Assembly: GCF_001998825.1 (NCBI RefSeq)
Contig: NZ_MLHG01000020.1
Span: forward strand, 1-64,000
From: Rodentibacter mrazii
GTDB lineage: Bacteria; Pseudomonadota; Gammaproteobacteria; Enterobacterales; Pasteurellaceae
Direction of reading: 5' to 3'
Length of the DNA stretch: 64,000 bases
Part shown: in pieces, positions 35,960 through 44,442 of the stretch
How the letters are laid out: each line of letters opens with the position of its first letter
Position numbering within the stretch: position 1 is the first letter of the stretch
Translations under genes and position numbers: made by a program
Notes under the pieces: generated by a model
Databases searched by the model: none
What the model was told of the DNA's origin: nothing
Seen by the model: only the letters and a program-made list of their open reading frames with translations

Positions 35960-37611
35960 TGCTAGCTTATCTCCCTTCAGATCTTGTTGCCAATCAACCG
36001 GCTTGGACTTATGCGGATTTTGAGCAACAGGCCTTGCAAATTTCTGCGGAGCTCAGCTCCCGCCAATTTCGTTCTATTGCCGTTTGGATGGAAGATGGCG
36101 CTAAGTTGGCCTGCCTGTTACTCGGGGCATGGCATGCTAATGTTCGTGTATTATTTCCACCTAATTTTATCGAAGAAAGTATTCAATGGGTAAATCAACA
36201 CGCTCAATGTTGGATTACCGATCGCGAAGTAGAATTAGAGAACGCCTTTCAATTTGATGAATTTGCCGCGACACCTTTTCAAAAACCTACACAAAATCGA
36301 CTGCTCTTTGATTTCAACAATCAAACTGAAATTTGGTTAAAAACCTCGGGGAGTACGGGGGAGGCAAAGACCATTGTTAAAACCGCACAGCAAATGTGGC
36401 TTGGTGCTAATGTGCTTGCACAAAGTCTGCCTTTTGCGAATGGTAATGCCACAACGGTGATTAGCACTGTGAGTATTCAGCACATTTATGGTTTAACCGT
36501 ACATATTATGATGGCGCTGGTGAAAGGCTGGCAAATCGGACGTATTCAACAGTTTTATCCGGAATGTATTTTTGTTCAAGCGAAGCAGTGCAAATCGGCG
36601 GTGGTAGTGAGTAGTCCGTCAATGTTAGCAGGTATAGAATGGCAACAGACTAAATTGCCACAAAGTATAATTGGTATTATTTCATCGGGCGGTATGTTGC
36701 TGGAAGATTTATCGCAAACTATCCGCCATTATGTACCGCTTATTGAAATTTATGGCAGTACGGAGACAGGGCCAATCGCTATCCGTGAAGATATCGGCTT
36801 ATGGCAATCTTTACCTGAAAGTCAATTAGGCACCAATGAGCAAGGGGAATTATGGATTGAGGGAAGTTGGCTTTCCCAACGAGAACAAACCGCTGATGTC
36901 GTAAAATTTGAAAATGATGGTTTTCTCTTACTGGGGCGTTCTGATCGTATTGTAAAAATTGGTGATAAACGTATTTCTTTGATTAGCGTAGAAAATACAT
37001 TAACTCAGCACAACTGGGTAAGTGATTGCTATATTGCGAAACATCCGGAACAAAAACGCTTAGCGTCTTGGGTCGAATTGAACCGAGAGGGCGTTGCATT
37101 TTTACGTGAAAAAGGTCATCGGGCATTGGTTCAGGTTTTAAAAACATATCTTAAATATTCTCAGGAAGAGGCTGCAATTCCACGTTTTTGGCGTTTTACC
37201 GATGCTTTGCTTCGTAATACTCAATCAAAAATAAACAAACAGCAATTTAACCGCACTTTCTTGGAGGATTGTAAGGAACCTATTTGGCTGGAAGAAAAAC
37301 GTGAAGGCAATACATTTCAAGCTATGGGTAAAGTACCGTTAGATTTGGTTTACTTAAAAGATCATTTTGCTGAATTTCCACTTGTACCCGGTGTAGTAGA
37401 ATTGCAATGGGTCTTTGGGCAAATGATAAAACTTGTGCCACAATATTACGCTTGTTCACATATTGATAAACTAAAATTCCAAAAATTCCTTCGCCCGGCG
37501 GATCAGTTTATATTAAATCTTAAATGGGATGAGACCAAAGGTAAGGTTACTTTCCAACTCACCACGGAAAATGAAGTATGTTGTAGTGGTGTGGCGGTGT
37601 TGGCAAACTAG
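35959..37611 (+). CDS. apeH: AMP-dependent acyl-ACP synthetase fused to dehydratase
   Basis: 550 residues. Residues ~1-435 are an ANL-family adenylating domain: P-loop TSGSTGEAK (129-137), YGSTET (265-270), GRSDRIVKIGDKRIS (326-340) and the C-terminal lysine in TQSKINK (K424). Residues ~445-550 form a hot-dog dehydratase domain with HFAEFPLVPGVVELQW (469-484), matching ApeI. In known systems ApeH loads 4-hydroxybenzoate-type starters onto the ACP, and ApeI pairs with ApeP as dehydratase. Unusually, this fusion precedes the membrane-protein gene, and a second, unfused ligase follows it. Confidence 0.85.
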   Translation: MLAYLPSDLVANQPAWTYADFEQQALQISAELSSRQFRSIAVWMEDGAKLACLLLGAWHANVRVLFPPNFIEESIQWVNQHAQCWITDREVELENAFQFDEFAATPFQKPTQNRLLFDFNNQTEIWLKTSGSTGEAKTIVKTAQQMWLGANVLAQSLPFANGNATTVISTVSIQHIYGLTVHIMMALVKGWQIGRIQQFYPECIFVQAKQCKSAVVVSSPSMLAGIEWQQTKLPQSIIGIISSGGMLLEDLSQTIRHYVPLIEIYGSTETGPIAIREDIGLWQSLPESQLGTNEQGELWIEGSWLSQREQTADVVKFENDGFLLLGRSDRIVKIGDKRISLISVENTLTQHNWVSDCYIAKHPEQKRLASWVELNREGVAFLREKGHRALVQVLKTYLKYSQEEAAIPRFWRFTDALLRNTQSKINKQQFNRTFLEDCKEPIWLEEKREGNTFQAMGKVPLDLVYLKDHFAEFPLVPGVVELQWVFGQMIKLVPQYYACSHIDKLKFQKFLRPADQFILNLKWDETKGKVTFQLTTENEVCCSGVAVLAN

Positions 37612-37620
37612 GTGGTTTTG

Positions 37621-38166
37621 ATGAAAACCATCGTCAATTTAGTGTTATTTTTTGTTAGTCTTGCTTACCCGATTTATTGGTTATGGGGGAAAAATCCACA
37701 AGTTTTAGCTTTTCTGCCTTTTATTATCGGTTTTTTTTGGGGGTTAAAAGGCATTTATGAACAAGCCTTTATGCGGCATTTCTCATGGGGTATTACCGTA
37801 TTACTGACGATAATTGGCATAACCCGTTCCAATGAGATGATGTATGGTTATCCAATTATTATAAACGGCTTGATGTTGATTATTTTCGGCACAAGTTTAT
37901 GGCAAAAACAGACGATCATTGAACGTTTTGCCCGTATGCAAACACCGAACCTGAGTGAAAAAGGAGTGCGTTACACTCGTAAAGTTACACGGATTTGGTG
38001 TGGCTTTTTTATCTTCAACATTGCCGTATCAGGTATAACGATTTATTCCAATTTACTTGATTATTGGGCATTATATAATGGCTTTATTTCGTATCTTTTA
38101 ATGGGCATATTGATGGCGGGAGAATGGATTGTTCGCCAATATATGAAGAAACATCATGAAGAATAA
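37621..38166 (+). CDS. Polytopic membrane protein of aryl polyene clusters
   Basis: 181 residues from the ATG at 37621 (AGGTGG upstream). Five to six predicted membrane helices (VNLVLFFVSLAYPIYWLW, VLAFLPFIIGFFWGL, ITVLLTIIGI, IIINGLMLIIFGTSLW, IWCGFFIFNIAVSGITIY, LLMGILMAGEWIV). It resembles the COG4648 membrane proteins regularly found in APE clusters (apeG position). Function unknown. It overlaps the next gene by 11 bp. Confidence 0.75.
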   Translation: MKTIVNLVLFFVSLAYPIYWLWGKNPQVLAFLPFIIGFFWGLKGIYEQAFMRHFSWGITVLLTIIGITRSNEMMYGYPIIINGLMLIIFGTSLWQKQTIIERFARMQTPNLSEKGVRYTRKVTRIWCGFFIFNIAVSGITIYSNLLDYWALYNGFISYLLMGILMAGEWIVRQYMKKHHEE

Positions 38167-39463
38167 TTTTTCGCCTAACACATTAATTGCATTAAACCCT
38201 GAATGGAAATGGCAAGACTTTGCCGAACGTTCACAACAAATTGCGGTACAACTCAGACAAGATGATGTGCATTCAGTGGCATTTTGGTTTGATGATGCTG
38301 CCAGTTTTGCTTGTACTATGTTGGCTTGTTTTAATGCAAATGTTCGCATTTTACTCCCTCCTAACTTATTACCGGAAAACCAACAGTGGATTGCCAAGCA
38401 TAGTGATTTTTTATTTGATGATAAGCGGTTTGAAACTTACGGTATTTTGCAAAAAGTTAGTGAAAATCGACCGCTCTTTGATGGGAAAAATCAAACAGAA
38501 ATTTGGTTGAAGACCTCCGGTAGTAGTGGCGAACCTAAAATTCTATGCAAAACAGCACAACAGATGTGGATTGAATCACAAGCAATTGTTTCTTCCATTC
38601 CTTTTAATACGCCGGATTTCCATGTCGTTTCAAGCGTTTCAGCACAACATCATTACGGATTGTCTTATCGTATTATGTTGCCGTTAGCAATGGGGTGGAC
38701 AATTGGTCGTCAACAGTTACCTTATCCCGAATATATGATGGCGGAGAGCCTACATGCCAAAAAATGCCTTTGGATCAGTAGTCCTGCTTTATTAAGCCAT
38801 TTAAATATGGCTGATTCGCGTTTTGCTGGTTTTAATCTTGGCGGTATTATTTCATCAGGTGGTGTATTGCCGGTTCATGTAGGTAATGCTTTACGGGAAA
38901 AACTCAATACAACTGTGGTGGAGTGCTATGGTAGTACGGAAACCGGGGCGATTGCTTTTCGTACGGACGATGGACTTTGGACTCCGACATCACTTACCCA
39001 AGTGGGATTGAATGAACAAGGCGCATTATGGGTAGATTCCCAATGGCTTAATCAGAGAGAACAAACGGCCGATGCGGCAGAATTTCACGGTGAACGATTT
39101 AAACTACTGGGGCGGATTGATCGCATTATAAAGTTTGGGGATAAGCGAATTTCGCTCGTCAATATTGAGCAGCATTTACTCCAACAACCTTTGGTCGCGG
39201 ATTGTTATATTGCCCAACACCCAGAGAAAGCACGCCCTGCCGCATGGGTAGCCTTAACGGAGGCAGGCATGCGTGCTTATCATCAGCAAGGACGGGGTGC
39301 ATTGATTGAACAACTTCGCCATTTTCTAATGCAATCACAGGAAATGGCGGGTGTTCCTCGGTTTTGGCGTTTCACTCAACAGCTACCACGCAACAGTCAA
39401 TCTAAGATAAGTCGGTTGGATTTTAACCAAGTTTTTCTCACCCAAAAGGACGATAACTTGTAA
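38156..39463 (+). CDS. apeH: Second AMP-dependent acyl-ACP synthetase (no dehydratase)
   Basis: 435 residues. A paralogue of the adenylation domain at 35959: WLKTSGSSGEPK, ECYGSTETGAIAF, LLGRIDRIIKFGDKRISL, SQSKISRLDF. It lacks the C-terminal hot-dog domain. All core ANL motifs are intact, so it is probably active. Two ligases may load different aryl starters, or one may act on fatty acids for the DAR arm. By order (after the membrane protein, before the glycosyltransferase) this copy sits where ApeH is normally found. Confidence 0.82.
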   Translation: MKNNFSPNTLIALNPEWKWQDFAERSQQIAVQLRQDDVHSVAFWFDDAASFACTMLACFNANVRILLPPNLLPENQQWIAKHSDFLFDDKRFETYGILQKVSENRPLFDGKNQTEIWLKTSGSSGEPKILCKTAQQMWIESQAIVSSIPFNTPDFHVVSSVSAQHHYGLSYRIMLPLAMGWTIGRQQLPYPEYMMAESLHAKKCLWISSPALLSHLNMADSRFAGFNLGGIISSGGVLPVHVGNALREKLNTTVVECYGSTETGAIAFRTDDGLWTPTSLTQVGLNEQGALWVDSQWLNQREQTADAAEFHGERFKLLGRIDRIIKFGDKRISLVNIEQHLLQQPLVADCYIAQHPEKARPAAWVALTEAGMRAYHQQGRGALIEQLRHFLMQSQEMAGVPRFWRFTQQLPRNSQSKISRLDFNQVFLTQKDDNL

Positions 39464-40185
39464 TGTATAAGGTACTGGCGGTAATCCCTCACTACAATCA
39501 CTCAGGCACAATTTGCAATGTGGTTCAACAATTTTTATCTCTCGGCTTACCTGTATTGGTCGTAGATGACGGTTCGATGCCCGAACACCAAGCAATCTTA
39601 CAAACCTTACAAAATCAACAAGATGTTTCTGTTTATTTCCGTTCACAAAATGGAGGAAAAGGGGCAGCAATGAAAAGTGGCTTCAAATGTGCCACAGAAA
39701 TGGGATTTGATTATGTCATACAAGCGGATGCCGATGGGCAACATCATCTTGCTGATGTAAAAATAATGCTAGAAAAAATGCAAAAAAATCCGACCGCACT
39801 TATTTGTGGTCGCCCGATTTACGGCGATGATGCACCCAAATCACGCCTTTACGGACGTAAAATCACGAATTTTTGGAATGCCATTCATACCCACTCTTTT
39901 GACATTAAAGATGGTATGTGTGGTTTTCGCCTTTACCCACTTAAGCCTTTGCAAAACTTACTAAACAACGAACCGCTTGGAGATAGAATGGATTTCGACG
40001 TTGAAATTCTGGTTAAAGCTCATTGGTATCAAATCCCGTTTATTTGGGTGGACACGCCGGTGCGGTATGAGTTAGGGGGCATATCACATTTTCGGGCGTG
40101 GGCAGATAATTGGCTGATTAGCAAAATGCATACTAAACTATTCTTTAGTATGTTGGTGCGTTGGTTTACAGGAAAACCGTTATGA
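39463..40185 (+). CDS. Family 2 glycosyltransferase of the aryl polyene cluster
   Basis: 240 residues, GT-A fold: N-terminal VIPHYNHSGTI, nucleotide site VVDDGSMPEH, DxD-type QADADGQHH, and acceptor region GMCGFRLYPL. In many APE clusters a GT2 and a lipid acyltransferase are fused in one protein (ApeJ); here they are separate genes, overlapping by 4 bp. The likely role is adding a sugar or forming the lipid-anchor head. The start overlaps the ligase stop (TAATG). Confidence 0.82.
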   Translation: MYKVLAVIPHYNHSGTICNVVQQFLSLGLPVLVVDDGSMPEHQAILQTLQNQQDVSVYFRSQNGGKGAAMKSGFKCATEMGFDYVIQADADGQHHLADVKIMLEKMQKNPTALICGRPIYGDDAPKSRLYGRKITNFWNAIHTHSFDIKDGMCGFRLYPLKPLQNLLNNEPLGDRMDFDVEILVKAHWYQIPFIWVDTPVRYELGGISHFRAWADNWLISKMHTKLFFSMLVRWFTGKPL

Positions 40186-41120
40186 GTGAACGACATTCGC
40201 ATCATTGGGCTAGGCAACAAGAGCGTGGTAATTATTTTTTCTTAAATCTTACCCGTTTGATTGTGCAGTATTTACCGTTAGTTACTATTCGTGTCGTGAC
40301 CTTTTTGGTGGTGTGTTATTTCTTTGCCACATCAAAAAACACCCGTAAAAATATCCGCACTTACCAATACAATCTTAGTCGGTGTTATCCGAAAGTAAAA
40401 CTCCCTACCTTCTCGGTTTTTCGACAATTTTTAGCTTTTGGCGAATCTATTACCGATCGCTTTGCGGTATGGCAACATAAGATTACTTATAAAGATTTAA
40501 CCGTTGATGATGCAGATAACCTTTATCAAGATATCCGCGAAAGCCGAAAGCATCGCGGACAGTTACTCGTTTGTTCCCATTTTGGTAACATTGAAGTTTG
40601 CCGTTCTTTGGCAGACGACGGACATCATCCAGATTTTCGCTTGAATGTATTGGTGCATAGTCGCCATGCAGAAGCCTTTAATCAAGCCTTAGTAAAAGCG
40701 GGAGCAAGCGAGTTATCACTCATTCAAGTGGAAGATTTGGACGCCCAAAAAATGTTGGAATTGCACGAGCGTTTGGAGGGGGGCGAGTGGATTGCTATTG
40801 CTGCGGATCGTATTCCTGTACGGGGCGATAAAATGGCGAAAATTAATTTCCTCGGGCAAGAGGCCGATTTCCCACAAGGCGCATGGTTTTTAGCTTCACT
40901 GTTAAAAGCGCAGATTAACACAGTCTTTTGTTTAAAAGAGCAAGGGCGTTACCGCTTAAAATTACGGCGTTTTTGTCCACAAATTACGGGGCGTGGAAAA
41001 GTGAGGGAAGAAAATATTCGCCAAGCCATGCAACAATACGCCGATTGCCTTGCCAAAGAGTGTGAAGCTAATCCGCTTCTTTGGTTTAATTTTTACGATT
41101 TTTGGAAAAAATCCGAATGA
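40182..41120 (+). CDS. LpxL-like lysophospholipid acyltransferase
   Basis: 312 residues from the ATG at 40182 (AGGA 8 nt upstream). An N-terminal membrane helix (about 23-45), then the LpxL/HtrB-type domain with HFGNIE (HX4E) after LLVCSHFG and AADRIPVRGDK. Probably uses acyl-ACP to acylate the APE anchor at the inner membrane; it corresponds to the acyltransferase half of ApeJ. Its stop overlaps the next start (ATGA). Confidence 0.82.
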   Translation: MSERHSHHWARQQERGNYFFLNLTRLIVQYLPLVTIRVVTFLVVCYFFATSKNTRKNIRTYQYNLSRCYPKVKLPTFSVFRQFLAFGESITDRFAVWQHKITYKDLTVDDADNLYQDIRESRKHRGQLLVCSHFGNIEVCRSLADDGHHPDFRLNVLVHSRHAEAFNQALVKAGASELSLIQVEDLDAQKMLELHERLEGGEWIAIAADRIPVRGDKMAKINFLGQEADFPQGAWFLASLLKAQINTVFCLKEQGRYRLKLRRFCPQITGRGKVREENIRQAMQQYADCLAKECEANPLLWFNFYDFWKKSE

Positions 41121-41563
41121 AAAAACACATTTTATGTCACCATATTTCCGAATATGAGATTCAATTTTTTGACGTGGATTCTATGGATATTATGTGGCAC
41201 GGGCATTACGTCAAATATTTGGAAATGGCTCGTTGTGCCTTCTTGGAGGAAATTCATTACACCTATGATGTGATGAAAAAGCAAGGGTACGCTTGGCCGA
41301 TTGTGCAACTCAATGTGAAATATATTCGTCCGACCTTGTTTCGCCAAAAAATCTGTATTGAGCTGAGCTTGTTGGAATATGAGAGCAGTATTCGCATGGA
41401 TTATGTGATTCGAGATGCCCTTTCCGGAAAAAAACTCACTACCGCCAGTACCACTCAAGTAGCGGTGGAAATTGCAAGTGGAGAAATGCAATTTCAAACG
41501 CCAGCCTGTTGGCGAAGTGCGGTCGAAAATCACCCGAGTTTTAAAACGGAGCAAATATCATGA
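41117..41563 (+). CDS. 4-hydroxybenzoyl-CoA thioesterase-like protein
   Basis: 148 residues. Hot-dog thioesterase with the catalytic region FFDVDSMDIMWHGHYVKYLEMAR, where an aspartate sits next to the WHGHY core, as in YbgC/4HBT proteins. It likely releases or proofreads ACP-bound acyl chains. By operon order it matches apeK. The end overlaps the next gene by 4 bp. Confidence 0.82.
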   Translation: MKKHILCHHISEYEIQFFDVDSMDIMWHGHYVKYLEMARCAFLEEIHYTYDVMKKQGYAWPIVQLNVKYIRPTLFRQKICIELSLLEYESSIRMDYVIRDALSGKKLTTASTTQVAVEIASGEMQFQTPACWRSAVENHPSFKTEQIS

Positions 41564-42144
41564 AGAAAATCATCTTTCTTTTGAGCTTATTGATAAGTAC
41601 CTGGGCGTATGGGTTTTCCGAGCAAGATTTAATCAGTCAACTACAGAAACCGCAAAGTGTGCAAGGCGATTTTGTGCAAGAACGCCGTCTTAAAGCCCTC
41701 AATCGTCCGATTACAACGGAAGGAACATTTACTCTTGTGGCAAATAAAGGGTTGTTATGGCAAATGGAAAAACCCTTCTCCACCCAACTTCGCGTGACTG
41801 AAAAAGGCATTATGCAGTGGAACGGCAAACAATGGGTCAATAATGGCAAATTAGGGCAAGCCACGCAAATCCGACTTTTTTTAGGCTTACTTTCGGGCGA
41901 TGTGAATGGGTTGAAAAAACAGTTTAAATTGGCATTAAGTGGTACGACAAAACAATGGAAAGTCACACTAACACCGGATTCTCTTTTGATGAAACAGATT
42001 TTTAATCAAATTACGATTCAAGGTGATGAAGTGGTACAAATGATTCATCTTGATGAAATTCAAGGCGATAAAACCGATATCACCTTTAAAAACAATCGGA
42101 TCAACCAACCGCTGACAGATTTTGTGCGTCAGGCGTTAGAATAA
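41560..42144 (+). CDS. LolA-like periplasmic lipid carrier
   Basis: 194 residues. Signal peptide (about 1-18, cleavage near YGFS). The LolA fold is suggested by VQGDFVQERRLKALNRPITTEGTFTLVANKGLLWQMEKPF. Proposed to ferry the lipidated aryl polyene across the periplasm after MMPL export (apeL position). It sits directly before the exporter gene. Confidence 0.82.
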   Translation: MKKIIFLLSLLISTWAYGFSEQDLISQLQKPQSVQGDFVQERRLKALNRPITTEGTFTLVANKGLLWQMEKPFSTQLRVTEKGIMQWNGKQWVNNGKLGQATQIRLFLGLLSGDVNGLKKQFKLALSGTTKQWKVTLTPDSLLMKQIFNQITIQGDEVVQMIHLDEIQGDKTDITFKNNRINQPLTDFVRQALE

Positions 42145-42155
42145 TTTGAAATTTA

Positions 42156-44426
42156 ATGCAAAAATCGACCGCTCTTTCCGTTTTTTCAACTCTCCTTTTA
42201 TTCGCTATTTGTGGTTTGTTTATTTTTCTGGTTCAGCAAGATAACCGGTTGCAAACAGATCTACGTGCCTTGTTGCCGGAAGAACAAGGTTGGCAGCCAA
42301 TCCAAGTTCAAGCCGATCAAAAACAAGAAGCCCGCTTTAATCAACAGTTAATCGCAATGGTCGGTCATCAAGATGCTGGACAAGCCTTTAAGCTGGCAAC
42401 AGAGATTACCCGGCAATGGCAAACAAGCGGTCTGTTTTCACTCATTTATGACAAAATCCAGCCTGATTTACCCACTTTACAAAAAGAGCTCAATTTATTG
42501 AAGTCTGCTACCTTGCCTGCCTCAGTGCGTAAGCAGTTGCTCGAACAACCGGAAAGCTATTTTCAGGATTACGCCGAACAGATCGTAAACCCTTTTGATA
42601 AAGGGAATTTATTACCATTAGAACAAGATTGGCTTGGTTTTGGGCGTTTTGTGTTTAGCACGTCCGCCATTGCGATGCAGTGGAATGCGGATAACGGTAT
42701 GCTTTACACCGAACAAAGTGGCATTACTTGGGTGTTGTTGCGTGGTGAACTAGCACAAGCGACAGACGCAGTAAAACCGACATATTCTTTGTTGGATATG
42801 GTGAACAAAAATCGCATCTTGGCAGAAGCAAAACAAGCAAAATTTTTAGTGAGTGGTGCCGCCCTATTTGCGGCGGATGCAAAACAAAAAGCAGAGACCG
42901 AAAGCGGTGTCATGAGTGTATCGGGCATTTCTTTAACACTGATATTATTACTGTTTGTATTCCGAACATGGCGGATCGTGTGGTTATTTTTGCCAATCTT
43001 GGTTGGTATGCTAAGTGGTGTGTGTGCAGTGATTTTAAGTTTTGGACAAGTACATATTCTTACTATTGTGATTGGTACAAGCCTTGTTGGCGTATTGATT
43101 GATTTCCCGCTACATTGGCTTGCCTCTTCGCTGTTTGCAGCAAATTGGCAAGCGAAGCAAGCAATGCATTCACTACGTTTTACCTTTTTGATTAGTTTGC
43201 TGATTACGCTTGTGGGGTATGCGTTGCTTGGTTTTACCCACTTGCCGATTTTAAAACAAACGGCACTATTTTCGATGGTGGCATTAATCGGGGCGATTTT
43301 AACTACAATGTTTATCTTGCCGAATTTATTCCGGCATTGGCAAATTGCCTCCCCTTCCACATTATTACTCAAAGTGCGGTCAATTTTAGATAGGTTTTTT
43401 AACCGAGCTTTCCATAAAATCACGGTATTGATTTTAGTGCTTTTTTCCGCTGCGGGCATTTACCAAACCCAATGGCAAGACGATATTCGTCAATGGATTG
43501 CTTTGCCTGATGAAATGTTAAAAGAAACCCAACAAATCGCTAGGTTGGCAGGGGTTAACTTAAGTAGCCAATATTTGTTGGTGACTGCGTCTGATGATGA
43601 ACAACTGTTACAAAAAGAGAGCGTACTTACAGAACAATTATTCCAACAAGGCATTGCATTCCAATCGCTTTCCCAATGGATAATATCAAAAGCACAGCAA
43701 CAAGCATGGGCAGAAAAACTAGGTCAATTATCACCGGAAAGTTATGCTGTTATGGAACGGATTGGAGTGCCAATCGGTGAGATCCAACTAGCTATTCGGC
43801 ATTTGAAAACAGCTAAAACCGTATCTTTAGATGAAGCGTTAAAAACCCAAATAGGGCAAGGGTGGCAAGGATTTTATTTAGGCGGGTTGGAAGATAATCG
43901 GGTAGCAAGTTTAGTACGGGTGAATCTACAAACGGGACAATCAGCCGAACAATTTGCCAATGGTAAAGATATTTTCTGGCAAGACAAACGCGCTCATTTA
44001 AATGCAGCCTTTGAACGTACCCGTGATCAGGCGGCATGGCTGAAACTGTTTTCTTTTGTTTTGGCAGGTATTTTACTGTGGAGATTCTGGGGAGTAAAAC
44101 GTGGTGTGATGATGTTATTACCACCATTACTTGCTGTTTTGATGACGATTGCGGTTTTCGGCTGGTTCGGTTTTCCAATAGGGCTATTTTCATTATTTGG
44201 TTTGTTGCTTGTCTCCGCCATTGGGGTGGATTACACCGCCTATATGCAAACTGCTCAAGAGCCTTTATCTAACAAGCGGATTGCGATATTATTAGCCACA
44301 CTTACTACATTGATTTCTTTTATGTTATTGGGTGTTAGTTCCACCCCGGCGGTGGCAATGTTTGGGTTAAGCGTCAGTATCGGCGTGTTGTTTAGCGTAG
44401 CAATTACATTTAAATTATTTCGTTAA
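42156..44426 (+). CDS. apeM: MMPL/RND-family exporter of the aryl polyene cluster
   Basis: 756 residues. Two repeats, each a large periplasmic loop then a bundle of membrane helices. Helices include the N-terminal LSVFSTLLLFAICGLFIFLV and the cluster from SGISLTLILLLFVFRTWRIVWLFLPILVGML onward; the second half starts near WLKLFSFVLAGILLWRFWG. The acidic residue in the transport core appears in VGVLIDFPLHW and SAIGVDYTAY. It probably lifts the finished polyene lipid out of the inner membrane. Internal uptake signal near 43372. Confidence 0.85.
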   Translation: MQKSTALSVFSTLLLFAICGLFIFLVQQDNRLQTDLRALLPEEQGWQPIQVQADQKQEARFNQQLIAMVGHQDAGQAFKLATEITRQWQTSGLFSLIYDKIQPDLPTLQKELNLLKSATLPASVRKQLLEQPESYFQDYAEQIVNPFDKGNLLPLEQDWLGFGRFVFSTSAIAMQWNADNGMLYTEQSGITWVLLRGELAQATDAVKPTYSLLDMVNKNRILAEAKQAKFLVSGAALFAADAKQKAETESGVMSVSGISLTLILLLFVFRTWRIVWLFLPILVGMLSGVCAVILSFGQVHILTIVIGTSLVGVLIDFPLHWLASSLFAANWQAKQAMHSLRFTFLISLLITLVGYALLGFTHLPILKQTALFSMVALIGAILTTMFILPNLFRHWQIASPSTLLLKVRSILDRFFNRAFHKITVLILVLFSAAGIYQTQWQDDIRQWIALPDEMLKETQQIARLAGVNLSSQYLLVTASDDEQLLQKESVLTEQLFQQGIAFQSLSQWIISKAQQQAWAEKLGQLSPESYAVMERIGVPIGEIQLAIRHLKTAKTVSLDEALKTQIGQGWQGFYLGGLEDNRVASLVRVNLQTGQSAEQFANGKDIFWQDKRAHLNAAFERTRDQAAWLKLFSFVLAGILLWRFWGVKRGVMMLLPPLLAVLMTIAVFGWFGFPIGLFSLFGLLLVSAIGVDYTAYMQTAQEPLSNKRIAILLATLTTLISFMLLGVSSTPAVAMFGLSVSIGVLFSVAITFKLFR

Positions 44427-44442
44427 ATTTGGAGAATCATCT

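Noticed and set aside
42423-42432. One copy of ACAAGCGGT, the Actinobacillus pleuropneumoniae-type uptake signal, inside the MMPL exporter gene.
   Set aside because: Only one is seen against more than 40 Haemophilus-type signals; chance is likely, so it does not support an Actinobacillus origin of the cluster.
42704-43459. 251-codon ORF antisense to the MMPL exporter gene.
   Set aside because: Basic, low-complexity composition and antisense to a clear membrane protein; shadow frame.
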